Source: an uncultured Anaerovibrio sp. (lineage in GTDB: Bacteria > Bacillota > Negativicutes > Selenomonadales > Selenomonadaceae). Taken from it: a stretch of DNA of 12,152 nt. The position numbers and the translations under genes are program-made. A model generated the notes under the pieces. That model was not told the DNA's origin, searched no databases, and was given only the letters and a program-made list of their open reading frames with translations. This document shows, one piece after another, positions 7,135-12,152 of this stretch (positions are counted from its first letter, which is position 1; the number at the start of each line of letters is the position of its first letter). The DNA is taken from positions 1 through 12,152 of the forward strand of contig CAKPVW010000051.1 in the NCBI GenBank assembly GCA_934196075.1. The letters run 5' to 3'.

Positions 7135-8097
7135 ATGCTTTATCCATTACTTATGCAGGCTCCTGTCAAGGACTATATCTGGGGCGGTACCCGTCTGAGA
7201 GAAAAATATAACAAGGTATCTACCGCTGACAAGCTGGCTGAAAGCTGGGAGCTTTCCTGTCATCCTGCCGGCCCCAGCGTTATTGCCAATGGCTCCGCCA
7301 AAGGAGAAACTCTAGAGCAGTATCTGGAGAAAAATGGCATGGAGCTGCTTGGCTCCAAGGGCAAAGATTGCAAGAACTTCCCTATTATGATCAAGCTCAT
7401 TGATGCCAAGGACAATCTATCTGTACAGGTACACCCCAATGATGAATATGCCCTAAAGAACGAAGGTGAACTAGGCAAAACCGAAATGTGGTATGTTATT
7501 GACGCGGAACCTGGTGCTGAGCTGCTATATGGTGTAGAAAAGGAAATTACCCGTCAAGAGCTGGCAGACAGCCTGGCAAATGGCACCATCACCGAAATCT
7601 GCCACCATGCATCAGTAAAAAAAGGCGATGTTTTCTTTATCCCAGCTGGCACCATCCATGCCATTGGCAAGGGCATTCTGCTGGCAGAGGTACAGGAAAA
7701 CTCCAACACCACCTATCGCCTTTACGACTATGGCCGTCTGGGCAATGACGGCAAACCTCGTCAGCTCCATGTACAGCAGGGCACTGAGGTGTGCAGCCTA
7801 AAGCCTCTGCCACTGGTGGACAAGCGTCAGCAGGTAACACTCTCCTCTGATTGCACTGCCGAACTGTTGGTAAGCTGCGAGTATTTCAACACCTACAGCC
7901 TTGAGCTGTCCGGCGCCAGCCATCTCAAGGCAGATGCCGAAAGCTTCCACACCTTCACTGTACTAGAGGGAAATCTTGTGCTGACTCATCAGGGAGAAAA
8001 GCTCTCTATGGAAGCGGGACAAAGCGTATTCCTGCCAGCCAATATGGGAGCGTACACTATTGAGGGCCAGGCTCACCTTATCTTTACTACACTTTAA
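7135..8097 (+). CDS. manA: Mannose-6-phosphate isomerase, class I (short form)
   Basis: A zinc-dependent cytoplasmic isomerase interconverting mannose-6-phosphate and fructose-6-phosphate, 320 residues, the length of the short Firmicute type I enzymes. The zinc ligands of the family are visible: Q98 and H100 in SVQVHPND, E117 in GKTEMWY and H175 in PAGTIHAIG. R195 in TYRLYDYGR corresponds to the catalytic arginine. The N-terminus KDYIWGGTRL is also typical. ATG 7135 has AAAGGACG at a suitable distance upstream. The gene is divergent from the mannose-family PTS operon across a shared regulatory region; this pairing joins uptake of phosphorylated mannose to glycolysis and is the best clue that the PTS carries mannose. 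The enzyme could also run in reverse, to supply mannose-6-phosphate for GDP-mannose. A terminator follows directly, so it is a single-gene transcript. Confidence 0.95.
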   Translation: MLYPLLMQAPVKDYIWGGTRLREKYNKVSTADKLAESWELSCHPAGPSVIANGSAKGETLEQYLEKNGMELLGSKGKDCKNFPIMIKLIDAKDNLSVQVHPNDEYALKNEGELGKTEMWYVIDAEPGAELLYGVEKEITRQELADSLANGTITEICHHASVKKGDVFFIPAGTIHAIGKGILLAEVQENSNTTYRLYDYGRLGNDGKPRQLHVQQGTEVCSLKPLPLVDKRQQVTLSSDCTAELLVSCEYFNTYSLELSGASHLKADAESFHTFTVLEGNLVLTHQGEKLSMEAGQSVFLPANMGAYTIEGQAHLIFTTL

Positions 8098-8115
8098 TAA
8101 TTACCCACAAAACGC

Positions 8116-8158
8116 ATCCCTATGTTTCTATATAATAGAAGCATAGGGATATTTTTTT
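8116..8158 (+). terminator. Intrinsic terminator of manA
   Basis: A 15-bp stem, with 9 bp ATCCCTATG/CATAGGGAT (8116-8124 with 8142-8150) plus 6 further pairs including one G-T, is closed by a TATAA loop and followed by a run of seven T at 8152-8158. Confidence 0.88.
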
Positions 8159-8162
8159 ACAG

Positions 8163-8194
8163 CAAAAAACCACAGCTCCGAAAAGCTGTGGTTT
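8163..8194 (-). terminator. rpsU: Intrinsic terminator of rpsU
   Basis: A perfect 11-bp stem, 8167-8177 with 8184-8194, has a 6-base loop. On the minus strand it is followed by six T, as expected for a transcript coming from rpsU 25 bases upstream. It lies back to back with the manA terminator. Confidence 0.85.
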
Positions 8195-8219
8195 ATTATG
8201 CTTAGTTATGAGTCATGCA

Positions 8220-8402
8220 TTATGCACGGAACTTGCGCTTGCGGGCTGCCTCAGACTTCTTCTTACGGCGTACGCTTGGCTTCTCATAGTGCTCGCGTTT
8301 TCTAACCTCTGCCAAAGTACCAGCCTTCTGGCTCATACGCTTGAATCTACGCAGTGCGCTATCAATGGTCTCGTTCTTACCAACCTTAATCTCGTTTGCC
8401 AT
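8220..8402 (-). CDS. rpsU: 30S ribosomal protein S21 (bS21)
   Basis: A small basic protein of the 30S ribosomal subunit (60 residues), located near the 3' end of 16S rRNA, where in E. coli it aids initiation. The sequence [19 protein letters not shown] at the start and a lysine/arginine-rich tail ([16 protein letters not shown]) are diagnostic; the length is normal. The ribosome binding site GGAGGGGGG is 8 bases upstream of the ATG at 8402. It is the fourth gene of the rsmE-mtaB-HIT series, an order common in Firmicutes, but a good promoter in the 142-base gap before it allows separate expression, and a terminator follows. Confidence 0.97.
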   Translation of the reverse strand: MANEIKVGKNETIDSALRRFKRMSQKAGTLAEVRKREHYEKPSVRRKKKSEAARKRKFRA

Positions 8403-8458
8403 CTATTTTTCCCCCCCTCCAATTGACTTGGGAGTGTATTTTACAACTACACCTTAAT

Positions 8459-8488
8459 AGTATAACAAAATATCCTATATAATGTCAA
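8459..8488 (-). promoter_or_regulatory. Promoter of rpsU
   Basis: On the minus strand, TTGACA (8483-8488) is perfect and TATACT (8459-8464) matches five of six, with an 18-base spacer. The leader before the rpsU ATG would be about 50 bases. Confidence 0.75.
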
Positions 8489-8544
8489 ATCATATAGTAA
8501 TATTTTTGCTAAGCATTATCAATATACCAACAGAGCTACAAACA

Positions 8545-8889
8545 TCAGCCTGGAGGCCACTGCATGGAACGGCCGCCCAGCACATGAAAATGCAAATGCT
8601 TTACGGTCTGACCACCCTCATCGCCAGTATTAGCTACCACACGGAAGCCTTTATCCAGCTTATTCTCCTTGGCAATCTGAGGAATAACCTCACAGAGAAT
8701 ATGTCCTGCCAGCTCCTTATCAGCAACCGTCAAAGCACCAACGCTTTCCACATGCCTCTTTGGTATAACCAGAGCGTGAAAAGGTGCCTGTGGCTCCAAA
8801 TCCTTGAAGGCCAAAACCTGCTCATCCTCATATACTACTGTAGAAGGAATTTCCTTGGCTGCAATCTTGCAAAAAATACAATCTGCCAT
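8545..8889 (-). CDS. HIT family protein (histidine triad nucleotide-binding, HinT-like)
   Basis: A 114-residue member of the Hint branch of the histidine-triad superfamily, small cytoplasmic hydrolases of nucleoside phosphoramidates and related nucleotide conjugates. The triad is H98, H100 and H102 in KHLHFHVLGGR; the N-terminal CIFCKI (C4, C7) is typical of the branch and may bind zinc together with downstream histidines. The start is the ATG at 8889, since GGGGAGGTG lies at ideal spacing; the longer frame begins inside the gap. It follows mtaB by about 27 bases on the same strand, so it is in that operon. The physiological substrate is not evident. Confidence 0.93.
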   Translation of the reverse strand: MADCIFCKIAAKEIPSTVVYEDEQVLAFKDLEPQAPFHALVIPKRHVESVGALTVADKELAGHILCEVIPQIAKENKLDKGFRVVANTGDEGGQTVKHLHFHVLGGRSMQWPPG

Positions 8890-8916
8890 CTTTGTACACC
8901 TCCCCGCTTTTATCAA

Positions 8917-10227
8917 TCAAATTTGAACTGTACTAACTATTTTACCATAAACCCCGTCTTTATACAATCTTTGCAGGGAAACATGATAAATTTCTCCCAA
9001 TTCTACCTTATCATCTGTGTACACTCTAATATAGGTATCGGTCAAGCCGTTGGACTGCCCTTCATGGCAGGTTTCAAATAACACCTGCTGGGTTGTACCT
9101 AGATACTCACTACAGAAGGCCTCAGACATTTCCTCTGCCAGCTTCTGCAGGCGATGCACTCTGTCCTTTTTCACTGGCTCTGGCACCTGATTAGGCATGG
9201 AGGCTGCAGGGGTACCGGTACGAGGCGAATAAGGGAATACATGCATCCTAGCAAAACGGAGACTGCGGATATACTCTAGACTTTCAGCAAACATTTCCTC
9301 TGTTTCTCCCGGAAAGCCTACAATCACGTCTGTGGAAACAGCTACTCCCGGCACAGCTTGCCTTACCTGAGCCAACAGTTGGGCAAATTCCTCTCTATTA
9401 TAATGACGATTCATTTTCTCCAGCACATAATCAGAGCCTGCCTGCAAAGGCAAATGGAGATGATGACTAAAGCGTGGATGCTCCCGCAAAAGCGCCAAAA
9501 GCTCTGGAGACAGCTCTATGGACTCCAAGGAGCTAACCCGCAATCTCCGCAGTCCAGGCAAATCCAGCACAGCTTTAGCCGCATCAGCCAAATCTGTACC
9601 ATCCTTGAAATCCCGTCCATAGGCCCCTAGATGAATACCGGTAAAAACTATTTCCTTGAAGCCATTGGCCAACAGTTTCTCTGCCTCTCGGCGAATGCTG
9701 TCCAAAGGTCTAGAACGCAAAGGCCCTCTAGTATAAGGAATAATGCAGTAACTGCAGAAATTAGTGCACCCTTCCTGAATTTTCAGGAAAGCCCTAGTAC
9801 GGGTAGGCATATCCAGAATCGGAATATCCTCAAACTCCCGCACTTTCATAATATCCGTTACGCCGTCAATAATCCTGCCGTTGCCTGCTATGGCCTGCTC
9901 CACATATTCCACAATACGGGAACGATTGGCAGTGCCCAGCACAACTCTCACGCCCTCAATAGCCTTGATTTGTTCCGGGGCAATCTGAGCATAGCAGCCA
10001 GTAACCGCAATGATAGCCTCAGGATTTTGGCGCTGTACCCTGCGAATCAACTGGCGGGATTTTTTATCCCCCAGACTGGTAACAGAGCAAGTATTAATAA
10101 CATATATATCTGCCCTGTCTGTATGGGGCAAAATCTCATAGCCAGCTTCCTTGAACAAGCCCTCCATTACCTCAGTTTCAAACTGATTGACCTTGCAGCC
10201 CAAAGTCACAAATGCTACACTTGACAA
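8917..10227 (-). CDS. mtaB: tRNA (N6-threonylcarbamoyladenosine-37-C2)-methylthiotransferase
   Basis: A radical-SAM enzyme that adds a methylthio group to t6A at position 37 of tRNAs reading ANN codons, making ms2t6A; 436 residues, normal for MtaB. The N-terminal methylthiotransferase domain carries its three cluster cysteines at C11 (LGCKVNQFE), C47 (NTCSVT) and C78 (TGCYAQ). The radical-SAM CxxxCxxC motif is C154, C158, C161 in EGCTNFCSYCIIPYTRGP. The C-terminal part (about 370-436) is the position of the TRAM RNA-binding domain. GCKVNQ distinguishes MtaB from MiaB and RimO. I place the start at TTG 10227, because GGGGGGA lies just upstream and homology begins there (SSVAFVTLGCK); the longest frame would run into rsmE. 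The rsmE stop ends one base before this TTG, implying translational coupling. Confidence 0.93.
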   Translation of the reverse strand: MSSVAFVTLGCKVNQFETEVMEGLFKEAGYEILPHTDRADIYVINTCSVTSLGDKKSRQLIRRVQRQNPEAIIAVTGCYAQIAPEQIKAIEGVRVVLGTANRSRIVEYVEQAIAGNGRIIDGVTDIMKVREFEDIPILDMPTRTRAFLKIQEGCTNFCSYCIIPYTRGPLRSRPLDSIRREAEKLLANGFKEIVFTGIHLGAYGRDFKDGTDLADAAKAVLDLPGLRRLRVSSLESIELSPELLALLREHPRFSHHLHLPLQAGSDYVLEKMNRHYNREEFAQLLAQVRQAVPGVAVSTDVIVGFPGETEEMFAESLEYIRSLRFARMHVFPYSPRTGTPAASMPNQVPEPVKKDRVHRLQKLAEEMSEAFCSEYLGTTQQVLFETCHEGQSNGLTDTYIRVYTDDKVELGEIYHVSLQRLYKDGVYGKIVSTVQI

Positions 10228-10228
10228 A

Positions 10229-11059
10229 TTATCTTCCCCCCAAATCACCGTTTTCATACTGAATGATCGCCGCAGCGGCAATAGCCGCTGTTTCTGCCCG
10301 CAAAATCCGATTGCCCAGACTAACAGAAGCTATGCCCAGCTCCTGTGCTAGATGAGCCTCCGCCAAAGAAAAGCCTCCCTCTGGCCCAACAATAAAGACA
10401 AAAACCTCCTCAGACTTATGAGCCTGCAAGAACGCCTTAATACCCTGTTGTTCCTCATTTTCGTAGCACATACATAGACAAATTTTCTTTTCTGCCTTCT
10501 GAACCTCCGCCGCTATCTCTGTCAGCCATTGTTTCAAGCTCTGAATAGGCTCCACCACAGGCAAAATGGTACGACCGCACTGTTTTCCAGCCTCATTGGC
10601 GATTTTTTGCCACCGCTCCTGACGAGTCTTGGCCTTTTTTGCATCATATTTAACCACACAATTCTCACTAACCAGAGGTACAATTCTATTGACTCCCAAC
10701 TCTGTAGCCTTCTGAGTAATCAACTCCAGTTTATCTCCTTTGGGAAGGCACTGTGCCAACACCACCTCTATAGGAGACTCTGTCCACTCCTCCAGCATTT
10801 GCACCAGAGACAGCTCCACTACAGCTCCATTGGCGCCATAAGGCTGAGATTCAACCACCTGTGCCTTGCCCTGTTCGCCATCTTCAGAGTCTCCAGTGCC
10901 AAAACCAGTAATCTCGTACTCTCCCACCTGGCCCACATCATCAGCCACCACAATATGATCCCCTGACTTGGCCCGCATAACCCGGCTCAGATGAAAACCA
11001 TCACTACCACCTATAATTAATTTATCCGCCAATTTGGCCTTGATAAAAATTCTTCGCAT
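10229..11059 (-). CDS. rsmE: 16S rRNA (uracil1498-N3)-methyltransferase
   Basis: A SPOUT-class methyltransferase that uses S-adenosylmethionine to methylate N3 of U1498 in 16S rRNA of the 30S subunit. The N-terminal PUA-like domain begins MRRIFIKAKLADK and has HLSRVMRAKSGD; the C-terminal knot shows LPKGDKLELITQKATELGV (about 105-123), GPEGG at 225-229 and LGNRILRAETA at 248-258, all family hallmarks. At 276 residues it is somewhat long for the family (often near 245); the excess appears to be an acidic, glycine-rich stretch at about 53-80 and a short one near 90-97. The start is ATG 11059 with GAGG 8 bases upstream; the longest frame starts at a TTG inside that site. It is the first gene of the rsmE-mtaB-HIT operon. 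Confidence 0.94.
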   Translation of the reverse strand: MRRIFIKAKLADKLIIGGSDGFHLSRVMRAKSGDHIVVADDVGQVGEYEITGFGTGDSEDGEQGKAQVVESQPYGANGAVVELSLVQMLEEWTESPIEVVLAQCLPKGDKLELITQKATELGVNRIVPLVSENCVVKYDAKKAKTRQERWQKIANEAGKQCGRTILPVVEPIQSLKQWLTEIAAEVQKAEKKICLCMCYENEEQQGIKAFLQAHKSEEVFVFIVGPEGGFSLAEAHLAQELGIASVSLGNRILRAETAAIAAAAIIQYENGDLGGR

Positions 11060-11108
11060 ATACTCTATCCTCAAAACTATCCAACAAAATTTATAACCCC
11101 TGTATTAT

Positions 11109-11138
11109 GGAAAGAAAATATCTTTGTATTTTCTTTCC
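11109..11138. repeat. Perfect 12-bp inverted repeat in the rsmE leader
   Basis: The arms 11109-11120 (GGAAAGAAAATA) and 11127-11138 are exact reverse complements around a 6-base loop. It lies about 50 bases upstream of the rsmE ATG and just after the predicted transcription start. It has no following T-run on either strand, so it is not a standard terminator. It could be an mRNA 5'-end hairpin or a protein-binding palindrome. Confidence 0.7.
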
Positions 11139-11152
11139 ACAGACACCTCGTT

Positions 11153-11181
11153 ATTTTATCATTTTATGTAGATATTAACAA
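11153..11181 (-). promoter_or_regulatory. Probable promoter of the rsmE-mtaB-HIT operon
   Basis: On the minus strand, TTGTTA (11176-11181) and TAAAAT (11153-11158) match four and five of six consensus bases, with a 17-base spacer. Transcription would start near 11146, placing the 12-bp hairpin at the 5' end of the message. Confidence 0.5.
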
Positions 11182-11227
11182 TAGTCCCCATAGCTGCACA
11201 ACCTCAAAAACACCCAACTTGCAGTTT

Positions 11228-11260
11228 TTGAATTAATGCTATATATGCTATACTATATAC
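11228..11260 (+). promoter_or_regulatory. Extended -10 promoter with short tandem repeats
   Basis: TGCTATACT at 11246-11254 is an extended -10; a TTGAAT at 11228-11233 is a close-set -35 (15-base spacer). The bases ATGCTATAT and ATGCTATAC are adjacent near-copies over the -10, an arrangement that may be an operator. It serves the frame starting at 11293. Confidence 0.45.
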
Positions 11261-11292
11261 ATATTTATGCAACAAATTAGGAGGCTGATAGC

Positions 11293-11470
11293 ATGGCCAC
11301 TTCTACTGGTATTCTCAACAAATATATTGGGGACTACGACACTTTGCGTCCCTTCCTGCGCTACATTTCTCTGGGCTGTTACAACAAGCAGTATTTTCAA
11401 AAGCATCTTGGCATCAACGCCCGCACCTACGAGGATAATCTGGCCCGGCTGCGTTTTTTCCTGCCAGATT
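11293..11470 (+). pseudogene. 5' fragment of an unrecognised gene, cut off at its 3' side
   Basis: The frame starts at ATG 11293 with AGGAGG 8 bases upstream and an extended -10 promoter before it, as a real gene would. The first 58 or so residues (MATSTGILNKYIGDYDTLRP onward, then YFQKHLGINARTYEDNLARL, RFFLPD) read like folded protein and resemble a helix-turn-helix-type N-terminus; I do not recognise the family. A WYL-type transcriptional regulator is one thought, held weakly. After about 11467 the translation turns proline-, serine- and histidine-rich and from 11510 it is simply antisense to the Hsp70 remnant, so the open frame to 11628 is accidental. I infer that the rest of this gene was lost in a rearrangement whose junction lies between about 11465 and 11510. 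Confidence 0.5.
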
Positions 11471-11509
11471 CTGCTCTGATAATTCACATATTTTCTCTCC
11501 CTTCAAGCC

Positions 11510-12060
11510 TTAGCCACGTACAATATTCGCCTTGGCATTGTCATCCTGCTCCTCTCTGCGTTTGGTCGCCCAAAGCATATCCACCACCTGACGCAAAGTG
11601 TCAATATCCCCATTCTCCAAAGCCTTGATACCCTCATGGCACAGGAACTCAAATTTCTGCTTATCCTCATAATTTTCTGGTGCACTAGCCAGCCTCTTGA
11701 AATCTCCAACGATAAATTCATCACGCTTGGCTGCCACATCATAATTCAAATAACGCAGCTGTTCAATAATATTTTCTAATCACAAACAATTTCTGCCCCT
11801 GGCATAATCATACCAAAATCAAAATCCCGACCAGTAATATTCATACAGCCAATAAAACGATTGTCCTCCACATCATCCTGCTGATCTCCCTCCCACAGTT
11901 TGAAATGAATACCATCATAGCTGCCAGCTTTGATGGTTTCCGTAGCTCGGAAGGTTTTTTGTCCCTTGGCTGGCAGAGGTTCCCCCTCTCGCACCAGATA
12001 GTCCAACACAGAATGATTGCTCATGGAATTCTCACATACCGTTACTGAAAACTTACAAAA
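11510..12060 (-). pseudogene. Remnant of an Hsp70-family protein gene (ATPase domain absent, frameshifted)
   Basis: Two coding pieces are visible in different frames. The first (about 12060 down to 11776) translates to a substrate-binding-type segment with VLDYLVREGEPLPAKGQKTF, KLWEGDQQDDVEDNRFIG and PGAEIVCD, then TAG. The second starts right after in another frame (GAAAATATT near 11770) and runs to TAA at 11510, with a helical C-terminus: FKRLASAPENYEDKQKFEFL, IDTLRQVVDML and the ending ANIVRG. From memory, both match the C-terminal half of the long (roughly 850-residue) bacterial Hsp70-family proteins, whose carboxyl end is ANI-[IV]-RG. The stretch of some 200 residues normally between these pieces is missing, and so is the whole N-terminal ATPase domain; the first frame closes upstream at a TGA (12097-12099). 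Start codons at 12024 (ATG) and 11749 (TTG) have no convincing ribosome binding sites. I read this as a decayed chaperone gene; a functional short protein is unlikely. Confidence 0.65.
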
Positions 12061-12068
12061 AGCTATAA

Positions 12069-12152
12069 TTATTCTAAAAAAAATAACTTTTTCGTTTCAT
12101 TCCTCGTTCCTTCCTCATCAGAGGTATTTCGCATCCGTTTTTGTCGCTGCAA
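12069..12152 (-). other. Partial open frame entering from the right edge
   Basis: A minus-strand frame is open from the window edge to TAA at 12069, encoding 27 mostly charged residues that end ETKKLFFLE. It may be the true C-terminus of a gene beyond the edge or chance. Too little is visible to say; the rest of 12061-12152 shows nothing else. Confidence 0.2.

Noticed and set aside
6935..7198. 87-codon + strand frame in the gap before manA
   Set aside because: It overlaps the manA start and the consensus promoter, has no ribosome binding site, and its F/I/N/L-rich translation reflects A+T-rich DNA only.
8482..9081. 199-codon + strand frame opposite HIT and mtaB
   Set aside because: It is antisense to two confidently assigned genes and lacks start signals.
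11248..11487. Minus-strand frame opposite the truncated + gene
   Set aside because: It has no ribosome binding site and no recognisable motif, whereas the + strand has promoter, ribosome binding site and protein-like sequence.
1..12152. CRISPR array, tRNA genes, insertion sequence or prophage
   Set aside because: I saw no regularly spaced direct repeats, no tRNA-like cloverleaf with a T-loop motif, and no transposase or integrase motif in any frame.

Overview
The window suggests a Firmicute of the Negativicutes type (Selenomonas/Anaerovibrio-like, probably gut or rumen). This is inferred from the combination of a flagellin, a mannose-family PTS with a fused IIAB protein, a short type I mannose-6-phosphate isomerase, and the rsmE-mtaB-HIT-rpsU block usual in Firmicutes, all with strong Shine-Dalgarno sequences and moderate-to-low G+C. 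The genus is a guess; no rRNA or other marker is present.

Layout from left to right. Positions 1-352 hold no convincing protein gene but show a dense series of nested hairpins on the + strand: the 3' part of a large structured RNA that enters from the left edge and that I cannot assign to a family. It runs tail to tail into an HD-domain phosphohydrolase gene on the minus strand (360-1184). A Gfo/Idh/MocA-type oxidoreductase (1305-2306, +) is followed closely by a flagellin gene (2354-3733, +) that carries an in-frame TAA between two otherwise well-preserved halves. A two-way terminator (about 3778-3815) separates flagellin from the convergent PTS genes.

Positions 3862-6635 (minus) form a mannose-family PTS operon in the order IIAB, IIC, IID. 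A gap of about 500 bases, very A+T rich and with divergent promoters, separates it from manA (7135-8097, +). The logic is uptake with phosphorylation at the membrane, then conversion of mannose-6-phosphate to fructose-6-phosphate. Two back-to-back terminators lie at 8116-8194.

Positions 8220-11059 (minus) are a translation and RNA-modification block: rsmE, mtaB, a HIT hydrolase gene and rpsU. rpsU also has its own good promoter. The rsmE message probably begins with a perfect 12-bp hairpin.

The right end (11228-12152) looks decayed. A well-expressed-looking + strand start is cut short after about 58 codons, facing the shrunken, frameshifted remains of an Hsp70-family gene on the minus strand. 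The observations most worth a second look are the left-edge RNA, the flagellin stop and the decayed right end.
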